Assembly: GCA_026386995.1 (NCBI GenBank)
Contig: JAPLMO010000085.1
Span: 1-24,542, forward strand
From: Planctomycetota bacterium
GTDB taxonomy: Bacteria; Planctomycetota; Phycisphaerae; FEN-1346
Length of the DNA stretch: 24,542 nucleotides
Reading direction: 5' to 3'
Shown: piece after piece, positions 7,959 to 19,329 of the stretch
Numbering within the stretch: position 1 is the stretch's first letter
Layout: every line of letters begins with the position of its first letter
Notes under the pieces: generated by a model
What the model saw: only the letters and a program-made list of their open reading frames with translations
Databases searched by the model: none
Told to the model about the DNA's origin: nothing
Program-made: the position numbers and the translations under genes

Positions 7959-9590
7959 TTACGCCAACTTCCTCGCAATCTGCTCTTCCAGAATATCCTT
8001 CACCGTCAGGGCGCGGATCATGATGCCCGTGCGCTTAAAGAACGCGCCGATTTCGGTCATGGCGTCGCTGGAATAGTCAAAGGCAACGAAGAACCCGGTC
8101 GTGCGTTTTTCGCGCTGAAGGGCCGCTTCAAACGAGTCGATGTCCGGCCGGCCAACCTTGTCTTTCTGCTTCACCTGGATCGGGTACCACACATCCATGA
8201 AGGCGAGTTCGCCGACGGCCTCGCCGCTCTTGCGGGGCAGGGAACTGATGGGATAAATCCGGCCGTCGATGCCGTGGTCGCCGACCTGGGTCTTGTTGGG
8301 CACGCCGCCAAGGGCGATGACGGCCCAGTTCTCGAACTCAAACGGCGGAATCTTGCGCAGTTGGTCCTCGGTCCACGGCAGGTTCCTGACCACGAACCCG
8401 CGACCAGTCCGCCACAGGTTCTCATCCTCCCGCAGGTGACACACATCCCGCAGCCGCTTGGCCATGACGCGGCAGGCGGTGGGCGAAATGTCGATGCCGA
8501 TCCACTGGCGGCCCAGGTTCTCGGCCGCCACCAGGGCCGTACCGCAACCGCAGAAGGCGTCAAGGATGATGTCGTTGGGCTTGCTTGATGCCTTGATGAT
8601 GCGCTCAAGGAGGGCGAGCGGTTTCTGAGTGGGGTAGCCGAGACGCTCTGCGGCGTTTGCCGAGATCGGCGGGATATCCGTCCATACATCGGGGATGGCC
8701 GCGCCCTCCAACTCGTCGGCGAACCACTTCAATCGGGGCACACCCTCGCCGCCACGGGGCCAGTAAACCAACCCGGCGTCGTCGAGAGCATTCAGGCGCT
8801 CCTGCACCGAGTCGCCGGCCAATTTGTAGCGTTCAAGCACATTACCTGGTATCGCCCAGTGTCGATTCACTCGGGTTGGATCAACGCCGCGCCAGGGCAA
8901 TCCGCTTGCACCTTTGCGTATGCCGGATCCGGTGAGCGTAATAGGTTGGAAGCGGCGCCCCGTGATTTCGTCAATTTGCTTGAAGTGTTTTTCGATGTAC
9001 TCCGGGTCATGGGGCAGTTTGATCGGGTTCCATTGGTGGCCAGCCCCGCCGTGGTAGAAAAAGAGGGTGTCGTGAATGGGCGCGAATCGGTCCGCCGATC
9101 CATGAGCGTGAGTTCGCTTCCAGATGATCTCGTTCAGGAGATTATTCTCGCCCAGCAGTTGGTCGAGCATCACCTTGATGTAGTGTCCGGCGTGCCAGTC
9201 GCAATGGTAATAGAACGAGCCGGTCTTTTTGAGGACGCGGGCGAGTTCAACGCATCGCGGGCGCATGAACTCGATGTAGGCCTGGGTGGATGCGTGGCGG
9301 TCATCGAACGCGCGTTTCTCCCTGGTCTCGCCCCAGAAGACCTCGTAATTGCGGTTGGAGTTGAAGGGCGGGTCGATGTAGATGAGGTCGATGCAGGCGT
9401 CGGGGAGTTTCTTCAGTTGTTCCAGGTTGTCGCCGCAATAGATGACGCGGGTATCGACCAGGGGCGACGGCCGGCCTTTGTGCGGGTGCTCCGGCACGGC
9501 CTCAACCGGCTGTGCGGGGTTCCCGGCCGCGGGGCTGGCGGCAGCGGGCGGCGGGGTAACTTCGGGCTTGGCGGGCTTTTTCCTTGGCAT
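7959..9590 (-). CDS. DNA methyltransferase fused to an Mrr-like restriction endonuclease domain
   Basis: 543 residues. The N-terminal 45 are Pro/Ala-rich and probably disordered. A beta-class amino-methyltransferase follows: motif IV IDPPFN at 72-77 comes before the target-recognition region, and the SAM-binding motif I DAFCGCGTALVAAE is at about 344-357, with QKPLALLERII just ahead. This class methylates N6-adenine or N4-cytosine. The C-terminal 130 residues look like an Mrr-type PD-(D/E)xK nuclease: FENWAVIALGG, then GDHGIDG with Asp442, then IQVKQ with Gln472 and Lys474, then GRPDIDSFEAAL. One chain may thus modify and cut. The ATG at 9590 has no clear ribosome binding site, so a later start within the disordered part is possible. 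The same C-terminus recurs in degenerate form at 7177-7260. Confidence 0.85.
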   Translation of the reverse strand: MPRKKPAKPEVTPPPAAASPAAGNPAQPVEAVPEHPHKGRPSPLVDTRVIYCGDNLEQLKKLPDACIDLIYIDPPFNSNRNYEVFWGETREKRAFDDRHASTQAYIEFMRPRCVELARVLKKTGSFYYHCDWHAGHYIKVMLDQLLGENNLLNEIIWKRTHAHGSADRFAPIHDTLFFYHGGAGHQWNPIKLPHDPEYIEKHFKQIDEITGRRFQPITLTGSGIRKGASGLPWRGVDPTRVNRHWAIPGNVLERYKLAGDSVQERLNALDDAGLVYWPRGGEGVPRLKWFADELEGAAIPDVWTDIPPISANAAERLGYPTQKPLALLERIIKASSKPNDIILDAFCGCGTALVAAENLGRQWIGIDISPTACRVMAKRLRDVCHLREDENLWRTGRGFVVRNLPWTEDQLRKIPPFEFENWAVIALGGVPNKTQVGDHGIDGRIYPISSLPRKSGEAVGELAFMDVWYPIQVKQKDKVGRPDIDSFEAALQREKRTTGFFVAFDYSSDAMTEIGAFFKRTGIMIRALTVKDILEEQIARKLA

Positions 9591-9745
9591 GGCGATAGGC
9601 TACGGCCGGGCCGGGCGGAAGTCAACAGCCATGCGACACATTTTTCAGTTGCCTTGGCTGCCGCAAGCCAAGGCGCCCCAATGGGGCTCGCCGCTGTGCC
9701 GCATGTGCATGCACGCAACCGACAATTCAGCGCGGCAGGTCAGGA

Positions 9746-9864
9746 GGGCCTGTTGCCGAATTGCCGTTCATGTAGGGTGGGTGCTATGCACCCACGGTTT
9801 TCACGCATGAAAAACGGCATTGGTGGGTGCATAGCACCCACCCTACATATTGGGCAACAGGCCC
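9746..9864. repeat. 119-bp near-perfect palindromic element (MITE/REP-like)
   Basis: Ends are 12-bp perfect inverted repeats (GGGCCTGTTGCC and GGCAACAGGCCC). Inside, 9770-9795 and 9823-9848 are perfect 26-bp inverted copies, each itself containing GTGGGTGC/GCACCCAC. The centre holds a further GTTTT/AAAAC stem. The left arm has a few extra bases between end and core. A half copy is at 6216-6240. It lies between the methyltransferase start and the tRNA-Ser promoter. Confidence 0.9.
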
Positions 9865-9928
9865 AGGAGACCCGCCGCGCAAACCGCAATCCCGCGATGT
9901 CGCACCCGGCAAAGATTCATGCGGCGCT

Positions 9929-9957
9929 TGACGGTGCGGCCGGCGGACGATATGCTC
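9929..9957 (+). promoter_or_regulatory. Sigma-70 promoter of tRNA-Ser
   Basis: TTGACG (9929-9934), a 17-nt spacer and TATGCT (9952-9957). Transcription would begin near 9964, about 34 nt before the mature tRNA 5' end. Confidence 0.7.
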
Positions 9958-9997
9958 CTCTATGTTGCGGAAGCGCAAGAGCCGGTCTTTCCCGGGC

Positions 9998-10087
<90 letters not shown>

Positions 10088-10552
10088 GTATTTGTCATGC
10101 GTTAACCAGCGGCCACAAGCAGACCTGGTTGCGAGAGTCCCGTCGCCACCCTTCCCGTTCGTTGTCCTCCGGCTCGTCGCCGACGTTCCACGGGTCCGCA
10201 AGCAGCGCCGACCCCGGCGATTTTCGTCGAAGCCCCAACGGGGCGTTTGCCAATAGCCACGGTGCGCGAGCCCGGACTATCCAAGCCCGACCGATTAGAT
10301 TGCGGCCGGAATGTAATGGCAGCAGCCGAATTCGTTATGTATACTTTCGGGTCACATACAGTATTGTTGCAGGCGAGTCAATCACGTGGCACGGGGTTGG
10401 CTCGCGGTTTCCGGATCTACAGTTTGTTCAAGTTATTATTGAGCGCGCCCTAAGACTCTCTCCCGCGACCGCCGGCGGGCGGTTTCTGGCGGGACCTGCA
10501 CCCGCTGGAATTGCGTATCTTTTCACGGCGCACCTGGACCAGTACACCTTGT
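10088..10552. other. Intergenic region with one dispersed repeat
   Basis: No supported gene. 10229-10275 holds one GCCCCAACGGGGC...GCGAGCCCGG repeat unit of the family clustered at 6020-6713. The stretch 10310-10450 is more AT-rich and includes TATACT near 10338, without a matching -35. A long open frame crosses the tRNA and is not credible. Confidence 0.6.
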
Positions 10553-10870
10553 CTATAACGCCGTAACGCGCATGACCTCTTCGACCGTGGTCAGACCGGC
10601 AACGGCTTTCTGAAGGCCGTCTTCGGCGAGCGTGCGCATGCCCTTTCCTCTGGCCGCGCGGCGAAGCGCGACCAGCGAGTGGTCATGGCTGATGAGTTCG
10701 CGCAGGTCGTCATCCATCACCAGCAGTTCATATAGGCCCGTCCGTCCCTTGTATCCGCTCTGGCGGCACTCTTCACAGCCGGCGCCGTGGAACAGTGGCG
10801 TGGAACTGGCGCCGCACTTTTCCAGAAAGTCAGCCACCGTTCGATTGGGGCTGGTGACGGGGGTCTTGCA
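10553..10870 (-). pseudogene. C-terminal fragment of a GspE/PilB-type secretion ATPase
   Basis: About 105 residues match the end of type II secretion / type IV pilus assembly ATPases: KCKTPV, then GAGCEECRQSGYKGRTGLYE (the second half of the zinc-binding tetracysteine), ELLVMDDDLRELI, and the terminal GLTTVEEVMRVTAL. The Walker A and B regions and the rest of the protein are missing. Upstream the frame stays open, but the homology stops and a CheB fragment appears in another frame. It is a 3' gene remnant joined to cheB by a deletion or rearrangement. Confidence 0.8.
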
Positions 10871-10971
10871 TTTCGCCAGAGCCGCCTCGGTCTGCCGGCG
10901 CTTTGCCAGTCCCTGGCGAAACCCTTTCCATCGGTAGGCCGGGAGGCCGGCGACAGCATCGCGTGTGCCAG

Positions 10972-11334
10972 GCCGCCGGTGGAGGCTCCGATGACAACGA
11001 TTTTGCCGCTGGCGCACTCGGGACATCGGCCCACTTGCGCCGGCGGAACGGTGAGCGACGTGATTCCCGCAACTTTGCTCCTGGCCGCCGCCTTCACCTC
11101 GTCGGTGAGCCAGACCCGGACTTTCTCGAGGTTCAGCGATAACTCCCCGGAAGGTTTCGGGACAAAACCGACCGCTCCCGCAGCCAGGCATTTCATCGTA
11201 AGGTCCGCACCGCACTTGCTGTGCGCCGAGAGGATGACAACCGGCGTGGGGCATTCGGCCATAATCCGCTTGAGCGGCGTGAGCCGTTACGCGGCTCGCC
11301 TGCGGCGGGCTCTGCCCCGGATGGCCGGTCGCAT
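10972..11334 (-). pseudogene. cheB: Broken cheB (receiver-methylesterase) remnant
   Basis: CheB removes methyl or deamidates glutamines on chemoreceptors. The ATG at 11334 overlaps the cheR stop by one base (TGATG) and starts MRPAIRG, like a normal CheB, but this frame reaches a stop after 15 codons. A second frame then resumes CheB homology in mid-receiver: TPLKRIMAECPTPVVILSAH, AAGAVGFVPKPSGEL, and the linker GRCPECASGKIVVIGASTGG, which contains the start of the catalytic domain with its serine. The phospho-accepting Asp segment and everything after GASTGG are absent. It is therefore cut inside the receiver and again at the catalytic domain. Confidence 0.85.
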
Positions 11335-12164
11335 CAAGGCCCAGCCTTCTTCCTGAACAGCCGCGCCTCCCTATCGATGGTCTCGTAGCAGGCGGCCGCG
11401 TTGGTGAACTGGAGGTCTTCCTTGGTTCCGAGACAGAGGAACCCGCCGCGGGCCAGACTGTCTGTGATCAGACGGAGGACGCGGTTCTGAAGTTCGCTGT
11501 TGAAGTAGATGAGGACGTTCCGGCAGAAGACCAGTTGCATCTCGCCGAAAACTCCGTCACCGACCAGATTGTGGTTGGCGAAGGCGATCCGCTCCTTCAG
11601 TCCGCCGCCCATGACGGCGGACCCATAGCGGGCGTGGTAGTACTCGGAAAACGAGGCGCGACCGCCGGCGTCGTGGTAGTTCTGCGTGAATTCCCGCATC
11701 CTGTCGAGCGGGTAGATGCCTTCGCGGGCCTGGTCCAGGGCCTCCTCGTTGATGTCCGTGGCGTAGAGGGTGGCCCGTTTCAGGAGGCCCTCCTCCGCAA
11801 GCACGATGGCCAGCGAGTACACCTCCTCGCCGGTGGCGCAGCCGGAGTGCCAGACGTTGAAGAACGGGTAGGTGCGAAGCAGCGGAACGACCTTCTCGCG
11901 GACGGCGCGGTAGACGAACGGGTCGCGAAACATCTCGGTGACCGAGATCGAGAAGTACTGCACCAGCCTGGAGAGGAACTCAGCGTCGTGCATCACCCTT
12001 TGGACCATCTCCGAGATGGCGTTGCAGCCCGAGCCGGACAGAAACTGGCGGACCCTTCGGTCGACGGATGCTCGGGCGTAGGAGCGGAAATCGTAGCCGC
12101 ACCGCCTGAAGATGGCCTCCAGGAGCAGGTCGATCTCGATGTTCTCGATCTCGTCGTCTTTCAT
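11334..12164 (-). CDS. cheR: CheR-type protein-glutamate methyltransferase
   Basis: 276 residues, the usual CheR length. It transfers methyl groups from SAM to receptor glutamates. The N-terminal helical domain ([20 protein letters not shown], then [10 protein letters not shown]) precedes the SAM-binding Rossmann domain: [15 protein letters not shown], the motif I region [39 protein letters not shown], and the NHNLVGD...[11 protein letters not shown] motif. The ATG at 12164 comes 15 nt after the kinase stop, behind GGGGGG. It lies in an operon with the kinase, so the methylated target is more likely a kinase-linked sensor than a flagellar receptor. Its usual antagonist cheB is broken, which may leave methylation unopposed. 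Confidence 0.95.
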   Translation of the reverse strand: MKDDEIENIEIDLLLEAIFRRCGYDFRSYARASVDRRVRQFLSGSGCNAISEMVQRVMHDAEFLSRLVQYFSISVTEMFRDPFVYRAVREKVVPLLRTYPFFNVWHSGCATGEEVYSLAIVLAEEGLLKRATLYATDINEEALDQAREGIYPLDRMREFTQNYHDAGGRASFSEYYHARYGSAVMGGGLKERIAFANHNLVGDGVFGEMQLVFCRNVLIYFNSELQNRVLRLITDSLARGGFLCLGTKEDLQFTNAAACYETIDREARLFRKKAGP

Positions 12165-12179
12165 CGGCCCCCCGGCGTG

Positions 12180-15803
<3,624 letters not shown>

Positions 15804-15810
15804 GATCACA

Positions 15811-15904
15811 CACCTCCTATAACAAAAGACAGGACGTCCCGCGCACCTGGCCTCATGGCGGGTTGACCGGCACAACGGGTAGGCGGGCGGGACCGAAGGA
15901 GGTG
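15811..15904 (-). promoter_or_regulatory. Kinase leader with a potential anti-Shine-Dalgarno hairpin
   Basis: On the minus strand CACCTCCT (15904-15897) is perfectly complementary to AGGAGGTG (15818-15811), which is the ribosome binding site of the kinase. Just inside, GTCCCGC (15893-15887) pairs with GCGGGAC (15842-15836), so the two stems are co-linear. Folded, the leader would hide the translation start. No known riboswitch class is recognised. The promoter for this transcript is not clear. Confidence 0.45.
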
Positions 15905-16011
15905 ACGTCTTAGGGCGTACCCATCTTTGACCTGCCCATCCTAGCGCAATACATTTATCGGGAAACCGCGCCGACAAACTTCAGAAGAACCCCCGGTGCC
16001 CGCGGTAACAT

Positions 16012-16145
16012 ACTATTATTCCGTCAACTTTGATTACGCGGGTGCCACGGCTGCGCCTTGTGCAGCCGTGGTCGTCGGCTGGGATGCACGGCTGCAAACG
16101 GCGCAGCCGTGGCACCCGCAGATTCAATTGTGACGGAATACTAGT
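16012..16145. repeat. Paired-hairpin repeat, copy C, with extended terminal inverted repeats
   Basis: ACTATTATTCCGTCA (16012-16026) and TGACGGAATACTAGT (16131-16145) are inverted with one mismatch. The core hairpins CACGGCTGC(G)/GCAGCCGTG (about 16045-16070) and CACGGCTGC/GCAGCCGTG (about 16087-16111) lie between GGGTGCC and GGCACCC as in copies A and B. This is the most complete copy and has the shape of a small MITE; no transposase is present. It separates the glycan genes from the kinase operon. Confidence 0.88.
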
Positions 16146-16160
16146 GCGGCTTCGCCCAGC

Positions 16161-17288
16161 CTACAGCCGCGCGAGGGCCGACTTGAGGGTCTCGATGACC
16201 AGGTCCTGGTCCTTGGCGCCCAGGCGGTTGTGGAACGGCAGCGCCAGCGTCCGGGCGGCTATTCTTTCGGTCACCGGGAAGTCGCCCGGCTTGTACCCGA
16301 ATTGTTTGCGGTAAAACCCCTGGAGGTGCACGGGCGAGAAATAGTTGTTGGTGCCGATGCCGCGCCCCGAGAGGTGCGCCATGACGGCGTCGCGGTCCTT
16401 CTGGGTGAAGCGGTCGGCCAGGCGGACGACGAAGACGAACCACGAGATCCGCCCCGCGCGGTACGGCGCCGGCAGGACCAGTTCCTCGACCTGCGAAAGG
16501 GCGCGGAGGTACCGCTGCGCCACGCGCTCGCGTGCCGCCAGGAACGTCGAGAGGCGGGCCAGTTGCGCGAGGCCCAGCGCGCAGTGGATGTCCGACAGCC
16601 GGTAATTGTATCCCAGCCGCGCGTGCGCCAGCCACCCGGCGCCGGGGTCGCGGCCCTGGTTGCGCATGCTCCGGCAGAGCATGGCCACCCGGTCGTCGTC
16701 GGTGACGATCATGCCCCCCTCGCCGGTGGTCATCTGCTTGTTCGGGTAGAACGCAAACGTGGAGGCCAGGCCGAACGTGCCGGCCTTGCGGCGCTGGTAC
16801 GTGGCGCCGAGGGCCTCGCAGGCGTCCTCGATGACCGGCAGCCGGTGGCGCCGGGCGATGCGCATCACGCGGTCCATGGGCATCGGCCGGCCGAAAATGT
16901 GGACGGGCATCAGCAGGCGCGTCCGCTCCGTGATCGCCGCCTCCATCTTCGCCACGTCCATGTTCCATGTATCTTCGTCGATGTCGACGAAGACCGGCCG
17001 CGCGCCCTCGAACAGGGCGCAATTCGACGTGGCCACGAACGTGAACGGGCTGGTGATCATCTCCTGCCCAGGCCCGAGGCCCGCCGCACGCACCACGAGG
17101 TGCAGCGCCGACGTGCCGGAGTTCACGGCCACGGCGTGCTTCATGCCCAGGTAGCGGGCGAACGCCTGCTCGAACTCGTCGAGTTTCGGCCCCAGGCTGA
17201 GGCGCGGCGACCGCAGCACCTTTACCACCGCCGCGATGTCGCCTCTGGAGATGTCCGGACGGGATAGGGGTACGCGTTCCTCCGGCAC
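16161..17288 (-). CDS. DegT/DnrJ/EryC1-family PLP-dependent sugar aminotransferase
   Basis: Transaminates a keto-sugar nucleotide to an amino-sugar for surface glycan synthesis. 375 residues, normal length. It begins VPLSRPDISRGDIAAVVKVL as the family does. Other features: HAVAVNSGTSALHLVV (cofactor phosphate loop), SPFTFVATSN, VIEDACEALGATY with the PLP-ring Asp, FYPNKQMTTGEGGMIVT with the Schiff-base Lys, and NYRLSDIHCALGLAQL. The GTG at 17288 is preferred over the ATG at 17336 because AGGAGG sits 5 nt ahead of it and the upstream extension is a Gly/Arg-rich run from a GC hairpin. It is the last gene of the minus-strand glycan cluster. Confidence 0.93.
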   Translation of the reverse strand: MPEERVPLSRPDISRGDIAAVVKVLRSPRLSLGPKLDEFEQAFARYLGMKHAVAVNSGTSALHLVVRAAGLGPGQEMITSPFTFVATSNCALFEGARPVFVDIDEDTWNMDVAKMEAAITERTRLLMPVHIFGRPMPMDRVMRIARRHRLPVIEDACEALGATYQRRKAGTFGLASTFAFYPNKQMTTGEGGMIVTDDDRVAMLCRSMRNQGRDPGAGWLAHARLGYNYRLSDIHCALGLAQLARLSTFLAARERVAQRYLRALSQVEELVLPAPYRAGRISWFVFVVRLADRFTQKDRDAVMAHLSGRGIGTNNYFSPVHLQGFYRKQFGYKPGDFPVTERIAARTLALPFHNRLGAKDQDLVIETLKSALARL

Positions 17289-17405
17289 AACCGCCTCCTG
17301 CTCTTTGCGGCCCGCCCCTCCCCCCCGGCGGGGCATTTTCGCTTCTCTGAGTGTATCCCGCCGCTGCCGCGCCGGGCGCGATTCTCAATGCGCACGCCGC
17401 CATCT

Positions 17406-17436
17406 GAAACCCGCAATCAATAGTCTATCGGGTTTC
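17406..17436 (-). terminator. Hairpin downstream of the TPR gene tail
   Basis: GAAACCCG (17406-17413) pairs with CGGGTTTC (17429-17436) around a 15-nt loop, just beyond the displaced TPR tail. There is no T run on the minus strand, so a terminator role is uncertain. Confidence 0.3.
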
Positions 17437-17449
17437 GGCGTCCGCCGGT

Positions 17450-17530
17450 TCAATCGAGGTACCCGAGGGCCTTGAGGCGTTTGCGAATGAGGTCCACCTC
17501 TTGCGACGTAAGGCCTTCCTGCGCGCTTAG
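17450..17530 (-). pseudogene. Out-of-frame C-terminal tail of the TPR protein
   Basis: If the ribosome or the gene slips back one base at the TPR stop (GGC-TAA read as GGC-CTA), translation continues for 26 codons: LSAQEGLTSQEVDLIRKRL, then KALGYLD and a TGA at 17450. The ending (R)LxALGYL is a C-terminal signature I know from planctomycete and deltaproteobacterial TPR and sulfatase-like proteins. It has no start codon of its own, so it is most simply the lost end of the TPR gene. Confidence 0.75.
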
Positions 17531-19257
17531 CCTTGCAGTCGCGCCAGGCGCAGGAAGTAGTTGGCCCCGGCGAAGTTCGGGTCCAGTTCCAGGACCTGCG
17601 CGAGGACGTCGGCGGCATCGGCGAAACGCCCGCTGAAGTAGTACACGTAGGCGAGGAGGAACTTCATGTCGGCGGCGCGCGGCCGGAGTTGCGCCTGGCT
17701 CTCGACATCTTTCAGGTGCCGCTCGTACTCCCCGCGGTCGCCATAGAACTCCTGGAGTCGGAACTCGTAGAGGCCCCAGTTCGGCTCCAGCGCCAGGGCC
17801 GCCTCGAGGTTCCGGACGGCCTGCTTGTACTCGCCGTTGGCGTAGCAGGCATGGGCCATGGCGAACAGCGCGAAGGGGTCATCGGGCTTCAACTTGTGCG
17901 CCGCGCGGTAGGTCTCGCCGGCCAGGGTGAAGTCGCCCATGAAGAACCGGAAATCGCCGACGCGCATGTGGTCCTGGTAGGTCGTGGGCCCCGCCTTTAG
18001 CGCGGCCATGAGTTGGGCCCGGGCCTGGGGGCTGAGGGAGGGTTCTTCGAGACCGGTCCATTCGGCGGCCGCGCGGCGGAGAGCGGCCTCGGCGGGCCGC
18101 TTCACGGAGTCGGCCACCCCGCCGCGCTCGATGACCGCCAGCAGGGCCTTGGCCACGGAGTCCGCGGCGGCCACTTTGCCCAGGCGCTCCTGGGCCGCCG
18201 CCAGGTTGCCCTGGAACAGGTCCAGGAAGGCCATCAGGAAGTTCAAGTCGACGTCATCCGGCGCCTTGGCCAGTTGGGCCTGGAGTTCGTCGCGTATGCC
18301 GGTGGTATCCTTGGCGCCCGGGAACACATCGTTGACATTCGATCCGACGATCCGCGTCTTCTCGGGCCAGCCGGGCATGAGCGTCAGCGACCGGCGGACC
18401 TCGGCCGCAGCCTTCTTCGTCTGCCCGGTGGCCAGCAGGCAGAGCGTCAGCCCGCGACTGGCCGTCGCACTGGCGGCATTGCGCTGCACCAGGATCTCCC
18501 ACGCCTGCTGCGCGGCCGCATAGCGGCTGCCGTTGAAGAGGAAGTTCCCCAAGGCCGCCAACTGCGGGTCGTAGAACTGGTCCATGGCCATTCCCTCCGG
18601 CAAGGGACGGCCGAAAAGCAGCGCCTGCGCGGCATCGAGGAATCGCTTCTCGCCCAGGCTTTGCTGGACCTCCTGCGTAAAGGGCGACAGGAACGCCTCG
18701 CCCGTACGGGCTGCCCCCACCAGGTCCAGGCGCGAGAAGAACCCGTATCCCAGCGCCGGCTGGTCCTGGAGCGGCAGCGGAAACATGAACTGGCGGAAAC
18801 TGACGCCGGCCTGGCCGGGGCTGGCCTGGTCGGCCTCGCGGATCTTCTCGGCCAGGGCCAGCGTGGTCTCGTGCAACTTGGAGAAGCGCGCCCGCTTGTC
18901 GAAACTCAACGAGTCAATGCTGCGGAACTTCAGCCCCACCAGCGGCCCCAGGCCGGGCCCCACCCCCCGGTCGCTCAGGGAAGCCGGCTGATAGGTGTTC
19001 AGCATCAGGTTGACCTCGACATTCGGGCTGGCCAGGTAACTGGCGCCCGCGCCGCTTGGACGGCCCGAGAAACGGTTCGCCGCCGCGTAGCCGCCATAAA
19101 TGCCGCTCAGGGTGTTGTTAATGCGCTGGCTGGGCAGACTGCCGATGAAACTTGTGCTCGGTCCGCCGCCGACGCTCATGCTCCGCTGCGCCCACGCCGC
19201 CTGCGCAGCAAGCAGCACCAAGAGGCAACCCAGGACTGGTTTCATGATTCCGTGCAT
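17527..19257 (-). CDS. Exported tetratricopeptide-repeat protein, probably frameshifted near its end
   Basis: 576 residues with a signal peptide (MKPVLGCLLVLLAAQAAWA, cleaved before QRS), so periplasmic or secreted. Residues about 200-260 and 420-576 carry TPR helices: FTLAGETYRAAHKLKPDDPF, ALFAMAHACYANGEYKQAVR, LEAALALEPNW, ADAADVLAQVLELDPNFAGA. The middle is helical and the N-terminal 100 residues are low in homology. The start at 19257 is uncertain; an ATG 12 nt later (19245) is equally good for the signal peptide, and neither has a strong ribosome binding site. The stop at 17527 is one base out of frame with a conserved-looking tail. TPR proteins in glycan clusters often scaffold assembly or export; that role is inference. 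Confidence 0.8.
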   Translation of the reverse strand: MHGIMKPVLGCLLVLLAAQAAWAQRSMSVGGGPSTSFIGSLPSQRINNTLSGIYGGYAAANRFSGRPSGAGASYLASPNVEVNLMLNTYQPASLSDRGVGPGLGPLVGLKFRSIDSLSFDKRARFSKLHETTLALAEKIREADQASPGQAGVSFRQFMFPLPLQDQPALGYGFFSRLDLVGAARTGEAFLSPFTQEVQQSLGEKRFLDAAQALLFGRPLPEGMAMDQFYDPQLAALGNFLFNGSRYAAAQQAWEILVQRNAASATASRGLTLCLLATGQTKKAAAEVRRSLTLMPGWPEKTRIVGSNVNDVFPGAKDTTGIRDELQAQLAKAPDDVDLNFLMAFLDLFQGNLAAAQERLGKVAAADSVAKALLAVIERGGVADSVKRPAEAALRRAAAEWTGLEEPSLSPQARAQLMAALKAGPTTYQDHMRVGDFRFFMGDFTLAGETYRAAHKLKPDDPFALFAMAHACYANGEYKQAVRNLEAALALEPNWGLYEFRLQEFYGDRGEYERHLKDVESQAQLRPRAADMKFLLAYVYYFSGRFADAADVLAQVLELDPNFAGANYFLRLARLQG

Positions 19258-19329
19258 GGGGTAAACTCAAACCCGGCCGGTCAGCCGCCACCTCAACCAT
19301 TATCGGCATTCAGCCGCACCAAGGCAAGG

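Noticed and set aside
15896..15906. AAGGAGGTGAC on the plus strand as a ribosome binding site
   Set aside because: No start codon with a lasting frame follows (a GTG within it stops after two codons). Its reverse complement in the kinase leader is the more meaningful reading.
15804..15990. c-di-GMP (GEMM) riboswitch in the kinase leader
   Set aside because: A few short stretches looked similar, but the conserved core and tetraloop-receptor pattern of that class is not present.
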